This document shows positions 15,699-25,300 of a stretch of DNA of 64,000 nucleotides, piece after piece (the stretch's first letter is position 1; each line of letters opens with the position of its first letter). The translations under genes were made by a program, and so were the position numbers. This DNA comes from Sphingobacteriales bacterium (GTDB lineage: Bacteria > Bacteroidota > Bacteroidia > Chitinophagales > Chitinophagaceae): the NCBI GenBank assembly GCA_016192105.1, contig JACPUV010000044.1, forward strand, positions 1 through 64,000, read 5' to 3'. Under the pieces are notes generated by a model. That model saw only the letters and a list, made by a program, of their open reading frames with translations. It was not told the DNA's origin and searched no databases.

Positions 15699-17369
15699 CT
15701 ACATCAGCAGCAGGATCAGCAATTGCGCCGCCACGATCCGGAGGATCATGGTCAGGGGGTAAACCGTGGCATAGGTTACAGAAGGAATATCGTTACCAGC
15801 CAGTTTTGTGGCAAAAGCAAGGGCGGGAGGATCCGTAGAGGCACCGGCCAGCAAACCGCATACTTCGAAATAGGTTTTCTTAAAGTATTTGCGTGCAATA
15901 AAACCAACCACCAGGAGCGGGACAATGGTAATGATGACACCCATCCCGATCCAGCCCCAGCCCCGGCCATCGGCAAAAGCCACCGACAGGTTCTTCCCGC
16001 TGCTCAACCCCACACTGGCCAGGAACAGGCTGATACCCAGTTCGCGGATCATCAGGTTGGCGCTGTTCGTTGTATAATTATTCAGGTAAAATAAATTTCC
16101 AAACCGGCTTAAGGTCAGGGCAATGATCAGCGGCCCCCCGGCCATACCGATTTTAACCGCAACCGGCATATTGGGAAAATGGATGGGGATACTTCCCAGG
16201 ATCACCCCCAGCACGATACCCATAAAAATGGGCGCCAGGTCGGGCACTTCCAGTTTCTTTAGTGAATTACCCAATGCGGAAGTAACCACCTGCACGCCTT
16301 CTTCGGTTCCCACTACTTTGATGGTATCTCCGAGTTGTAGAAATATATCACCATGCGGCACCATTTCAATTCCTGCACGGCTCAGACGGGTCAGGGTAAA
16401 ATCCTGCTGGTGCAATTCCGGGATATCGCCCAGTCTTTTGTGCGTAACGGCTGCACGGGTGACCACGATCATCCGGGAGATCAGGTCGCTTTCCGTGGCC
16501 GTTTTCAGGTTCATGGTACTGGGCGGACCGATCAGTAATTTCAGTTGCTCCATTTCCTGCTTGGAGGCAACGACCAGCAATACATCATTCTCCTTCAGGA
16601 TCAGGTCCGGGGTGGGAGTAATAATTTCCCCGTCATGGAACATTCGGGATACCACTACCGGTTCTTTCAGCAATTCAAATAGTTTTCGCAGCGGTTGCCC
16701 GACCAGTTGCTTGTTCTCCAGGTTCAGGTCCAGGGACACAGGCCGGTTGGCCCTCAATACTCCCAGTTTACGGTGCAGCTCCTGTTCATCTTCAATGTTC
16801 ACGCGGAATATCCGCTTTAATAAAAGCAGGGAGCCAATGATTCCGAACACCCCCAGGGGGTAGCTGACGGCATAAGCCAGGGTGATCAGCGATTTATCTG
16901 CCACGGCAGCATGCATATCGCTTACTGCTGCCTGCGCGGCCGCGAGGCCCGGTGTGTTGGTCACCGCGCCACTCATCACCCCCGCCATGACGGCAATGCT
17001 GTTGCTGCTCAGCGAAAACAGGATTACGGTTATGATCACACCGAGGGCCACAATGCCCAGGGCCAGCAGGTTATTGGTCATCGCATTTTTCTTCAGGGAG
17101 GCCCAGAAACCGGGGCCCACCTGCAGACCGATGGAGTAAACAAATAAGATCAGGCCGAATTCCTTGATAAAATGTTCGGTGGAGGAATCGATCTCCACAC
17201 CGAGGTAAGAGAAAAGAAGCCCGGCAAAAAGCACCCAGGTAATACCGAGGGAAATACCCGCAATCTTAATACGGCCCATCCAGATACCCACGGCGATAAC
17301 CAGGCCGTAAATAATTACGGACTGCGCAATGGAGGTCTTGGTAAACAGATCATGTAACCAGGCTGGCAT
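15699..17369 (-). CDS. AspT/YidE-type transporter with two RCK_C domains
   Basis: 556 aa. Putative secondary transporter of the aspartate:alanine exchanger/YidE/YbjL family. Two homologous membrane halves (about 1-195 and 380-556) are separated by two cytoplasmic RCK_C (TrkA-C) regulatory domains (about 205-375). The hallmark GAVTNTPGLAAAQ is in the first half, and GASTDPPALAFA is its counterpart in the second. RCK_C domains usually bind nucleotides or ions and gate transport. Substrate cannot be predicted. ATG at 17369; a hairpin lies between it and pckG upstream. Confidence 0.88.
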   Translation of the reverse strand: MPAWLHDLFTKTSIAQSVIIYGLVIAVGIWMGRIKIAGISLGITWVLFAGLLFSYLGVEIDSSTEHFIKEFGLILFVYSIGLQVGPGFWASLKKNAMTNNLLALGIVALGVIITVILFSLSSNSIAVMAGVMSGAVTNTPGLAAAQAAVSDMHAAVADKSLITLAYAVSYPLGVFGIIGSLLLLKRIFRVNIEDEQELHRKLGVLRANRPVSLDLNLENKQLVGQPLRKLFELLKEPVVVSRMFHDGEIITPTPDLILKENDVLLVVASKQEMEQLKLLIGPPSTMNLKTATESDLISRMIVVTRAAVTHKRLGDIPELHQQDFTLTRLSRAGIEMVPHGDIFLQLGDTIKVVGTEEGVQVVTSALGNSLKKLEVPDLAPIFMGIVLGVILGSIPIHFPNMPVAVKIGMAGGPLIIALTLSRFGNLFYLNNYTTNSANLMIRELGISLFLASVGLSSGKNLSVAFADGRGWGWIGMGVIITIVPLLVVGFIARKYFKKTYFEVCGLLAGASTDPPALAFATKLAGNDIPSVTYATVYPLTMILRIVAAQLLILLLM

Positions 17370-17393
17370 AAAAATGATTTCAATGAATAAAGG

Positions 17394-17436
17394 CTATAAA
17401 CAGGTGGTCGGAAAATTCCAGCCACCTTGTTTATAG
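17394..17436 (-). terminator. long hairpin between pckG and the transporter
   Basis: Arms CTATAAACAGGTGG and CCACCTTGTTTATAG pair almost perfectly with a one-base bulge. On the minus strand it follows the pckG stop by about 30 bases and is followed by CCTTTATT, a poor T-tract. It is either the pckG terminator or a leader structure for the transporter gene. Confidence 0.5.
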
Positions 17437-17465
17437 TGGTAAATGTGGAAGCAATCAGCCAGAGG

Positions 17466-19325
17466 TCAACCTCTCTCGGGTTGCAGACTCCAGTGTTCAG
17501 GAGAACGCCATAATGCAGAGAGAAGCAATTCACGCATAAAGAGAAACTCTTTAGGCAGTTTATCATACATCTTTTCAAACAATTCTTCGTGTGACAGGAG
17601 CTCCTGCTTACCCGGTTCGCGGTCCACCGTCATAATTCTCGCAAAATCTTCCTTGCTGAAATTTTCCAGCCCGCTCCAGTCAATATCCTCGTAACGGGGC
17701 ATCCAGCCAATGGGACTTTCCACAGAAGAAGCATTGCCCCGGATCCGCTCCACGATCCATTTCAGCGGGCGGATATTGTTGCCGAATCCAGGCCATATAA
17801 ACTGTCCGTTATCGTCTTTGCGGAACCAGTTCACACCAAATATACGAGGGGCGTTGGGGAGGTCGCGGCCAAACTGTAACCAGTGGTTTACATAGTCGCC
17901 GATATGATAACCCATAAAAGGCAGCATCGCAAAGGGGTCACGGCGCACTTTCCCGATCTCGCCAAAGGCGGCGGCGGTCATTTCACTGCCCATCGTAGTG
18001 GCGAGGTACACCCCAAAGTTCCAGTTAAAGGACTGGTACACCAGGGGAATACCGGTACTTCTTCTTCCGCCGAAAATAAAGCCTTCAATATGCACCCCAT
18101 TCGGGTTTTCCCAGTCAGCATCGATTGCCGGGTTCTGGTAAGCGGGCGCGGTAAAACGGGAGTTAGGGTGTGCAGCCGGTTTGCCGCTGGAGGGATCATA
18201 CGGCTTGCCATGCCAGTCGGTCATTCCTTCGGGAACTTCCTTGGTCAGCCCTTCCCACCATACATCTTTATCTGCTGTGATGGCCACATTGGTAAAGATG
18301 GTATTGGCGCTGATGCTTTCCATCGCATTGGGATTGGTCTTGTGGTTAGTACCCGGCGCCACGCCAAAATAACCGGCTTCGGGGTTGATGGCATATAAGC
18401 TGCCGTCATTGCCTTTATGGATCCAGGCAATATCATCTCCCACTGTGGTCACTTTCCATCCCTCAAACTCTTTGGGAGGGATCATCATGGCAAAATTCGT
18501 TTTGCCGCAGGCACTCGGGAAAGCGGCACCTACATAGGTTTTTTTCTTGTCCGGTGATTCCACTCCCATGATCAGCATATGTTCAGCCAGCCAGCCTTCT
18601 TCACGACCCATGGTGGAAGCAATGCGGAGGGCGAAACATTTTTTACCCATCAGGGCATTTCCGCCGTAACCGCTGCCATAGGAAATGATCAGCCGTTCTT
18701 CGGGGAAATGAGAAATATATTTTACATCCGGGTTACAGGGCCAGGAACTGTCCTTCTCGTTTCCTTCCAGGGGCGCTCCCACGGTATGAAGGCATTTTAC
18801 ATAACTTTTCTTTTGCAGGTAGGGCAGTACTTCATGGCCCATACGGGTCATGATCCGCATATTCACTACCACATATTCCGAGTCAGTGATCTGCACCCCG
18901 TAACGGGATAAGGGAGAACCGATGGGACCCATGCAGAACGGGATCACATAAAGTGTGCGGCCTTTCATACATCCCTGCATCAGGTCCTGCAGTTTCTTTT
19001 TCATTACAACCGGTGCCATCCAGTTATTGGTGGGACCGGCATCCTCCTTGCGCAGACTGCAGATAAAGGTCTTGTCTTCCACGCGTGCCACATCACTCGG
19101 GTCGCTGAAACAGGCAAAGCTGTTGGGGCGTTTCTCAGGGTTCAGTTTAATGAACGTACCCTTTGTTACCAGCAACTGGCAAAGGTTGTCGTATTCTTCT
19201 TTGGAGCCATCGCACCAGTGTACCTGGCTGGCTTCACAGAAAGAAGCCATTTGCTTTACCCATGTTTCCAGTTCTGCCCTTGCCGGGGCTGTTTCCATGG
19301 CAAAAAAATTGGAGTGTTGTGACAT
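17466..19325 (-). CDS. pckG: phosphoenolpyruvate carboxykinase (GTP)
   Basis: 619 aa, normal for the GTP-dependent class. Catalyses oxaloacetate + GTP to phosphoenolpyruvate + GDP + CO2, the gateway to gluconeogenesis. Recognisable motifs are the R-loop region near [11 protein letters not shown], the P-loop [13 protein letters not shown] with its class-specific cysteine, the metal-binding [10 protein letters not shown], and the guanine-binding aromatic stretch near FGVNWFRKD. Cytoplasmic. Single gene on the minus strand. Having the GTP form rather than the ATP form is common in part of the Bacteroidota. Confidence 0.97.
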   Translation of the reverse strand: MSQHSNFFAMETAPARAELETWVKQMASFCEASQVHWCDGSKEEYDNLCQLLVTKGTFIKLNPEKRPNSFACFSDPSDVARVEDKTFICSLRKEDAGPTNNWMAPVVMKKKLQDLMQGCMKGRTLYVIPFCMGPIGSPLSRYGVQITDSEYVVVNMRIMTRMGHEVLPYLQKKSYVKCLHTVGAPLEGNEKDSSWPCNPDVKYISHFPEERLIISYGSGYGGNALMGKKCFALRIASTMGREEGWLAEHMLIMGVESPDKKKTYVGAAFPSACGKTNFAMMIPPKEFEGWKVTTVGDDIAWIHKGNDGSLYAINPEAGYFGVAPGTNHKTNPNAMESISANTIFTNVAITADKDVWWEGLTKEVPEGMTDWHGKPYDPSSGKPAAHPNSRFTAPAYQNPAIDADWENPNGVHIEGFIFGGRRSTGIPLVYQSFNWNFGVYLATTMGSEMTAAAFGEIGKVRRDPFAMLPFMGYHIGDYVNHWLQFGRDLPNAPRIFGVNWFRKDDNGQFIWPGFGNNIRPLKWIVERIRGNASSVESPIGWMPRYEDIDWSGLENFSKEDFARIMTVDREPGKQELLSHEELFEKMYDKLPKEFLFMRELLLSALWRSPEHWSLQPERG

Positions 19326-19467
19326 AAACAGAAAATTTAGAGGAATTTATAAAAAGGCAGGCAATCGGAGCGCTGAAACGAAGAATTTATTTCAGCATTG
19401 TAAAAATCAAGAAATTCACGAAAATGGTTATTGCTATTTATCATAAAAGAGCATGAGTTTAATTAGG

Positions 19468-20703
19468 TCAGGCAGGATGGCCGGCCACCCTGTTTTTTTC
19501 ACGGCTGAGTACAGACCAGGCTATAAAGGCGCTGCAGAGCATAAATACAGCAGCCAGTAAAAAAGGAATCCCGGGGAAATAAACAGGTGCCCCGGGAGAG
19601 GTAAAATACCGGAACAGGTTGTTCATAACGAGCGGACCCACAATTGTGGTCAGGCTCATCAGGCTGGTCAGGGTACCCTGTAAAGCACCCTGCTCATTGG
19701 AGGGTACATGCCCCGCCAGGATAGACTGCAGGGCCGGACCGGCTATACCACCGAGGCAGTATGGCACGAGGAACAGGAACATCATCCAGCCCGCAGTGGC
19801 AAACGCGAATAATACAAGACCCAGGGTATAAAGCAGCAGGCCGGTATAAACCGATTTTTCGTTCCCGAACAAGGGATTCACTACCCGGGTCAGCCCGGCC
19901 TGTACAATTCCTACCAGTAAACCCACGACTGCCAGCGAAAGTCCTACGGTGCTTTCGCTCCAGTGAAAGCGGTAGATGGTAAAAAAATTCCAGTTGCCCT
20001 GTACGGCCTGGGCCGCCAGGTAGATCAGGAAAAAACAAAGAGCCAGTCCGTCAATACCGGGGTATTTTTTTAATAAGCGGAGGGCGCCAAGCGGGTTTGC
20101 TTTTTTCCATTCAAATGGACGCCGGTTTTCAATGCGGAGAGATTCCGGTAAAACAAAAAAACCATAAAGGGCATTCAGCAGGCATAAAGCGGCGGCGGCA
20201 TAAAAAGGAGCACGGATTCCCCATCCGGCCAATAAACCACCGAGGGCAGGCCCGATAACAAAGCCAAGTCCGAAAGCCGCTCCGATCAGGCCGAAATTCT
20301 TCGCTCTTGTTTCGGCGGTACTGATATCCGCAATATAAGCGGCAGCCGTGGTAAAACTGGCCCCGGTAAATCCGGCGATGATCCTTCCGGCAAATAACCA
20401 TCCATAGGAAGGGGCGAGTGCAAGGATAATATAATCCAGACCGAAACCCAGTAAGGAGGCCAGCAGTACGGGTCTGCGGCCATACCGGTCACTCAGGTTA
20501 CCAATAAAGGGGGCAAAAAGGAATTGGGTGATGGCATAGGCCGAGATCAGCCAGGCACCATAAGAGCTGGCTTCGTTAATGGCAATCCCTTTTAATTCCG
20601 CAATCAGGCGGGGCATCACCGGTATGATCAGCCCCCAGCCCATTACGTCAATAATCAGGGTTATGAAAATAAAACCAACAGCCGCCTGGCGTTTATCCTT
20701 CAT
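19468..20703 (-). CDS. TetA-like MFS exporter
   Basis: 411 aa, twelve membrane helices. Major facilitator of the TCR/Tet (DHA1) type. Motif A GNLSDRYGRRPV follows helix 2, and the motif C-like GAAFGLGFVIGPALGGLLAG lies in helix 5, the signature of drug:H+ antiporters. Chromosomal relatives in Bacteroidota are usually not tetracycline-resistance genes, so substrate and resistance are not implied. It is followed in the same direction, upstream, by a Crp/Fnr regulator at 20831 with a 127-base gap. Confidence 0.85.
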   Translation of the reverse strand: MKDKRQAAVGFIFITLIIDVMGWGLIIPVMPRLIAELKGIAINEASSYGAWLISAYAITQFLFAPFIGNLSDRYGRRPVLLASLLGFGLDYIILALAPSYGWLFAGRIIAGFTGASFTTAAAYIADISTAETRAKNFGLIGAAFGLGFVIGPALGGLLAGWGIRAPFYAAAALCLLNALYGFFVLPESLRIENRRPFEWKKANPLGALRLLKKYPGIDGLALCFFLIYLAAQAVQGNWNFFTIYRFHWSESTVGLSLAVVGLLVGIVQAGLTRVVNPLFGNEKSVYTGLLLYTLGLVLFAFATAGWMMFLFLVPYCLGGIAGPALQSILAGHVPSNEQGALQGTLTSLMSLTTIVGPLVMNNLFRYFTSPGAPVYFPGIPFLLAAVFMLCSAFIAWSVLSREKNRVAGHPA

Positions 20704-20830
20704 TTTGTTTCAATGGGTCGCTAAGTTCAGCTTTTGTCTGCAACCCGTAAAATTTAGATGAAAAAGAAAACAGGATGAATGGCCGGGAAAACAGTTTATA
20801 CAAACAAGTGTGAGTAAAACAGCCGCCGGT

Positions 20831-21538
20831 TTATTTGTAATTGGCAATTTCTATCAGCCGGCTGACCTCATGTACAATGATTTTTCTTCCTTTTGTTTCG
20901 AGGATGCCATCCTGTTTAAATTCTGTCAGCACCCGCACTACATTCTCCCGGGCTGTACCCACGAGACTGGCCAGGTCCTCGCGGCTCATATTTATTTCCA
21001 CAGGCATGCCGGCCTGGAAATTGGTTTTGTATTTTTCGCGGATAACAATTAACTGCAGGGCCAGTCTTTCCCGTACTGATTTCCGGGCAAACAGGGAAAG
21101 GCTGTTGGCCAGTACGGCAAACTCATGACTCAGGGTTTTTAACAGCTTCCGGTTCAGGACAACGGAATGCTGTAAACTGTGAAGGAAATCGGTTTTGGGT
21201 ATAAAGGCGATCTTGCTTTCCTCCAGCACAGCCGCCGAATCGGGATAACGGTCCTCCGCCAGCAGGGCATGATAGCCCAGCAACTCCCCGGTATTGGCTA
21301 CATAGATGATTTGCTCCCGCCCGTCTTTATCTAATTTGTATTTTTTAACCTTCCCGTTCAGTATAAAAAATATACCGGCAGGATAGGTGCCTTCCCAAAA
21401 GATGATTTCCCCCTTCTTATAATTCCTTTCCGTTTTATTGGCCATCAGCAGGGCCAGGTCTTCAGCAGGCAAATCTGTCAGGATAGAATCGGTTTCAAAA
21501 TCCCATTTATCAATCGGAAATATGCCTTTAATACTCAT
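20831..21538 (-). CDS. Crp/Fnr-family transcription regulator
   Basis: 235 aa. N-terminal cyclic-nucleotide-binding-like beta-roll (about 25-140, with PAGIFFILNGKVKKYKLDKDGREQII) and C-terminal winged helix with recognition region MSREDLASLVGTARENVVRVL. No FNR-type N-terminal cysteine cluster is present and the cAMP arginine pocket is not obvious, so the effector is unknown. Its promoter lies directly upstream, giving a very short leader. Could regulate respiratory operons further along the window; this is inference. Confidence 0.92.
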   Translation of the reverse strand: MSIKGIFPIDKWDFETDSILTDLPAEDLALLMANKTERNYKKGEIIFWEGTYPAGIFFILNGKVKKYKLDKDGREQIIYVANTGELLGYHALLAEDRYPDSAAVLEESKIAFIPKTDFLHSLQHSVVLNRKLLKTLSHEFAVLANSLSLFARKSVRERLALQLIVIREKYKTNFQAGMPVEINMSREDLASLVGTARENVVRVLTEFKQDGILETKGRKIIVHEVSRLIEIANYK

Positions 21539-21543
21539 CCGGG

Positions 21544-21551
21544 CAAATTTA
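21544..21551 (-). promoter_or_regulatory. Bacteroidota promoter, minus-strand TAAATTTG
   Basis: Exact TAnnTTTG on the minus strand, six bases before the Crp/Fnr start codon at 21538. A TTTTG at 21568-21572 fits the -33 element with a 16-base spacer. Confidence 0.65.
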
Positions 21552-22055
21552 CTTTTTTAAAAACTGACAAAACTCACTTTTCCCATTGATAAAATTTACG
21601 GTTTGGAAGACCCGTGAACGATAGCTTTGCAGAATGGGCAGGGACGATCAATCCATGGGGATCCGTATTACACAAAGGGTTCTGAATGAATTGATTATCA
21701 GGTATTGTGGCAATACAGGCACTGCGGTTCCAGCCCGCCGGGTTTAAGGAAATACAGCATATCGGCTTCAGCAAGCCCCGGGTTTAAAGAAAAAAGGGGT
21801 TGTAAAAGCTGCGATAGAGTACAATGATTAAGAGATTGAGGCCCATGGGCCGGTTGATGGTAAGATCCTGCGTATCAATGAGACCTATGATCCGGCAACC
21901 GGAACCTGCTGCAGCAACCCGGAAACAATGGCTGAATCGCCCTGATTGTCCTGTCACTGCCGTATGAAAAAAAGACCTGTTATTACCCAAACAATACCGG
22001 ATCACTGGTAAAAAGTGAATCCGCGGGAAAATCATCATTAGATAAGTAGAACTGT
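21552..22055. other. gene-free stretch with possible coding remnants
   Basis: No intact gene was recognised. A segment at about 21835-21945 translates on the plus strand to a protein-like string beginning EAHGPVDGKILRINE and ending in a stop, without a plausible start. A further fragment near 21635 reads AGTINPWGSVL. These may be the decayed remains of one gene, but the family could not be named. Confidence 0.3.
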
Positions 22056-22661
22056 ATGCCCCAGGCTGATAAAAGAAAGAACGCGGAGAAATGGTTTGAT
22101 ACGGATGATCAGTTTAACCAGCTTTATCCTGTGTCAATACAGGCGCTTGCCCGCCGGCACTGGACGCCACTGGGTGTTGCGCGGAAAGCCGCCAAATTCC
22201 TGGCTGCAGAAAATAAGGCAAGGATACTGGATATCGGAAGCGGGGTGGGAAAGTTTTGTTTGAGTGCATCCTATTACTATCCCGGCGCCTTTTATTACGG
22301 GGTGGAGCAACGCAAAAGCCTGATCGGTCATGCAGAAGCGGCAAGGGAGATCCTCCAGGCGGACCAGGTCAGTTTTATACATGGAAATTTTACCCAGCTG
22401 GAGCTGAAGAATTTTGACCATTTCTATTTCTACAATGCTTTTTACGAAAACCTGACCGGTACGGACAAAATAGATGACAGTATTGATTATTCGGGAGAGT
22501 TGTACAATTACTATAACCGGTATTTGTTCCGGCAATTGGAACAAAAACCGGGCGGCACCCGGCTGGCTACTTTTCACAGCCTGGAAGAGGAAATTCCGCA
22601 GAATTACCACGAGGTAGGATCGGAATTTGATAACCTGCTGAAATTCTGGATCAAGGTGTAG
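22056..22661 (+). CDS. class I SAM-dependent methyltransferase
   Basis: 201 aa. Rossmann-fold methyltransferase with SAM-binding motif I ILDIGSGVGKFCL (about 50-62) and an acidic motif II (YGVEQRKSL). The middle stretch NFDHFYFYNAFYENL corresponds to the motif IV region. Substrate unknown. The protein is short, with no extra domain. It stands alone between a gene-free stretch and a small hypothetical gene. Confidence 0.75.
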   Translation: MPQADKRKNAEKWFDTDDQFNQLYPVSIQALARRHWTPLGVARKAAKFLAAENKARILDIGSGVGKFCLSASYYYPGAFYYGVEQRKSLIGHAEAAREILQADQVSFIHGNFTQLELKNFDHFYFYNAFYENLTGTDKIDDSIDYSGELYNYYNRYLFRQLEQKPGGTRLATFHSLEEEIPQNYHEVGSEFDNLLKFWIKV

Positions 22662-22787
22662 GAAGGGAAGGATTGTTCTTTTTTATAGTTGGTTTAAGGC
22701 GGGAAAGAACAGGTACGGAGGATCGGGCACCCGGTTGTACCGTATTCAATTTGTTTGAAACCCATTTTAGTAGTAAATTATAGTGTT

Positions 22788-23063
22788 ATGCCACTGTCAA
22801 TAGATGAATACAGGAATAAGCTGGTGAATAAGGTCCTGTTAGCCAGTTCTGAAGATGATGTGAAAAGGTTTTGTGATACGGCCATTAAAAGCCTGGAGCA
22901 AAACAATGTGAATGGTCATATCATCATCCGGTTTGTTGATAAACTGATAACGGACTTTGAAAGTTTTAACCCAAGAAGTAAGAATGTGCGCCAATGGATT
23001 AATATTCAAACAGCGGGCAGGCACTTCAACGAAATAAAACAAAGAAGATGCGCGACTGCCTGA
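22788..23063 (+). CDS. small conserved-looking hypothetical protein
   Basis: 91 aa from ATG 22788 (a TTG at 22755 would add eleven residues). Predicted mostly helical and soluble: PLSIDEYRNKLVNKVL then SSEDDVKRFCDTAIKSL. It begins with a helix of alternating charge and ends with a basic tail. I have the impression that similar small proteins occur in Chitinophagaceae, but cannot name a family. Function unknown. It has good coding character and no competing frame. Confidence 0.55.
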   Translation: MPLSIDEYRNKLVNKVLLASSEDDVKRFCDTAIKSLEQNNVNGHIIIRFVDKLITDFESFNPRSKNVRQWINIQTAGRHFNEIKQRRCATA

Positions 23064-23299
23064 TCCATACAAAGCAGGTTTTTTTCCAGGGACAGAAACA
23101 GAACAGGTCATTAGCTGTTAAGTTGATCCAGGCTCCGGAACCTTATTTCCCGGGCAACAACTTATTATTTGCCTGCCATTTTTTATAAAGCGCTGAAGAA
23201 CGGCCCGCCCAGCCAGGATTTGGTTCGGGACCGGTACCGGTATAACTCCGGCGTTTTCAGCAACTGAATGAGAAGAGGGGACCACCCCACCCGGTATCT

Positions 23300-25300
23300 A
23301 TGAATGAATCTATACTATTATTATTTGCCTTGTTAGTGCCTGTAGCGGGCATGATAACGATCCCTTTTATTCCCCATCCTTTCAGGGCCAGGCTGAGTTT
23401 TATTATCGTTTGTTTAGTGGCCATGGTTACCACGGTTCCGGCTATAAAGGCCCTCGGCGGAGAGGAAATTGATAGCCTGTTCGATAACAGCTTGCTGGCC
23501 GGAAACTGGTCCTTTCATGTTGACCGCCTCTCTGCCTGGTTTATACTGATCATCAACCTGACCTGTATCAACGGCGCATTTTACGGAATGGGTTATATGA
23601 AACAGTATGATGCGCAGCGTGCCAATCTTTCCCTGCACTGGGTACTGTTCCTGCTGTTCCAGGCCTCCATGTTATGGGTTTGTATGGCGCAGAACGGACT
23701 GGTGTTTTTAATTGTATGGGAGTTAATGTCCATCTCTTCTTTCCTGCTGGTGTTATTCGATCACCAGAATAAAACCACGCTGCAGGCGGGTATCAATTAC
23801 CTGGTGCAGATGCATATTGGGGTGCTTTTCCTGGCGGCTGCCTTTATCTGGGTGTATTATTCGGAAGGCTCCCTGGAGTTTTCGGCCATTGAAAGATTTT
23901 TTTCCACCCATTCCAATTTTTGGTTATTTCTCCTGTTTTTTACGGGTTTTGGTATTAAGGCCGGGTTCATCCCACTGCATTCCTGGCTGCCCCAGGCACA
24001 CCCGGCCGCCCCGTCGCATATCTCGGGTGTGATGTCCGGCGTTATTGTTAAACTGGGTATTTATGGAATTTTCCGCATGGTTTTTTTCCTGAAGCAGGAT
24101 TATATCCTGATCGGGGAAATCGTGGTAATCCTCTCGGTACTCACGGGTCTCTATGGCATTTTAAATGCTTCGGTCCACCGCGATATCAAGAAAATGCTGG
24201 CCTATTGTACGATTGAAAATATCGGGATCATCGGACTCGGGATCGGGCTGGGCTTACTGGGTATGGGAAGTGGTAACGGGTTATTGGTTGTTTTGGGATT
24301 TACCGGCGCCCTGCTCCATACATTAAATCATTCTCTTTTTAAATCGCTCCTGTTCTTTACCGCCGGCGCTGTGTACCAGCAAACCCATACAAGGGATATG
24401 GAAAAACTGGGCGGACTGATACACCGGATGCCCCAGTCAGCTGTATTCTTCCTGGTCGGGGCCATGGCCATCGGGGGACTGCCGCCATTCAACGGGTTCG
24501 TATCAGAATTTCTTATCTATGCGGGGATATTGCTGGGAATAAAATCAATCGGAATCGCCAGCAATACCCTGATGATCTCTTCCCTGGCCGGCCTGGCCTT
24601 TATCGGGGGCGTTTCCCTGCTTACCTTTACAAAAAGTTTTGGAACGGTATTTCTCGGTACGCCCCGTTCTCCATTACCGCAGGAACCGAAGGAAGTATCC
24701 AGGGGTATGCGGTTGCCGCAATATTTTATTATACTCATTATGTTGTCTGTTGGGTTGCTCCCATCGTTTTATTTTTCGGTAACGGGCTCCATTGTATCCG
24801 CCTTTGTGCCGGCTACGGCGGGAGGAAGCTTTTCGGTTCCCGCGGCACTGACCAACAGCCTATCTTCCATAGGAAAATTTTCGCTGATCTTCCTGGCATT
24901 ACCTGTACTGATCTACTTTATCCGGAAGCGGTTCACCCGCCGTCACCGGGTTGCCACGGGCCCGACCTGGGGCTGCGGATACACCGCTCCCACAGCCGGT
25001 ATGCAATACACGGGGAAATCATTTTCCAAATCATTGGGGAAACTGATGAATTTTATGTTGCTGGAGAAGAAAAAATACAGGGAGATCAGGACGAACGAGG
25101 TCTTCCCGCCGGAACGAAAATATACTTCCCATTACAATGATTTTTTTGTGACGCGGGTTTTTGACGGGCTGGTGGACCGGCTGCTGTATTCGATGAATTA
25201 TTTTCAGTTTATTCAAAATGGTAAGATCCAGATGTATATCCTGTATGGTATATTTTTTATTGTCCTTGTTTTCCTGGGAACCGCATTAAAGCTGATCTGA
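23300..25300 (+). CDS. HyfB/NuoL-like proton-channel subunit 1 of an Ehr-type complex
   Basis: 666 aa. First gene of a seven-gene operon. Antiporter-like membrane subunit of the hydrogenase-4/complex I superfamily with about 14-16 helices. Characteristic are the half-channel Glu in WELMSISSFLL, the lysine-bearing GIKAGFIPLHSWLPQAHPAAPSHISGVMSG, and HTLNHSLFKSLLF. The C-terminal soluble extension with TWGCGYTAPTAGMQYTGKSF is typical of HyfB-type subunits rather than NuoL. Expected role: proton or Na+ translocation in the inner membrane. The gene ends in TGATG and overlaps the next gene by one base, and that gene is its close paralog. Confidence 0.88.
   Translation: MNESILLLFALLVPVAGMITIPFIPHPFRARLSFIIVCLVAMVTTVPAIKALGGEEIDSLFDNSLLAGNWSFHVDRLSAWFILIINLTCINGAFYGMGYMKQYDAQRANLSLHWVLFLLFQASMLWVCMAQNGLVFLIVWELMSISSFLLVLFDHQNKTTLQAGINYLVQMHIGVLFLAAAFIWVYYSEGSLEFSAIERFFSTHSNFWLFLLFFTGFGIKAGFIPLHSWLPQAHPAAPSHISGVMSGVIVKLGIYGIFRMVFFLKQDYILIGEIVVILSVLTGLYGILNASVHRDIKKMLAYCTIENIGIIGLGIGLGLLGMGSGNGLLVVLGFTGALLHTLNHSLFKSLLFFTAGAVYQQTHTRDMEKLGGLIHRMPQSAVFFLVGAMAIGGLPPFNGFVSEFLIYAGILLGIKSIGIASNTLMISSLAGLAFIGGVSLLTFTKSFGTVFLGTPRSPLPQEPKEVSRGMRLPQYFIILIMLSVGLLPSFYFSVTGSIVSAFVPATAGGSFSVPAALTNSLSSIGKFSLIFLALPVLIYFIRKRFTRRHRVATGPTWGCGYTAPTAGMQYTGKSFSKSLGKLMNFMLLEKKKYREIRTNEVFPPERKYTSHYNDFFVTRVFDGLVDRLLYSMNYFQFIQNGKIQMYILYGIFFIVLVFLGTALKLI

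Noticed and set aside
19468..20703. A tetracycline-resistance gene
   Set aside because: Chromosomal TetA-like transporters of this type are common in Bacteroidota and the substrate cannot be told from the sequence.
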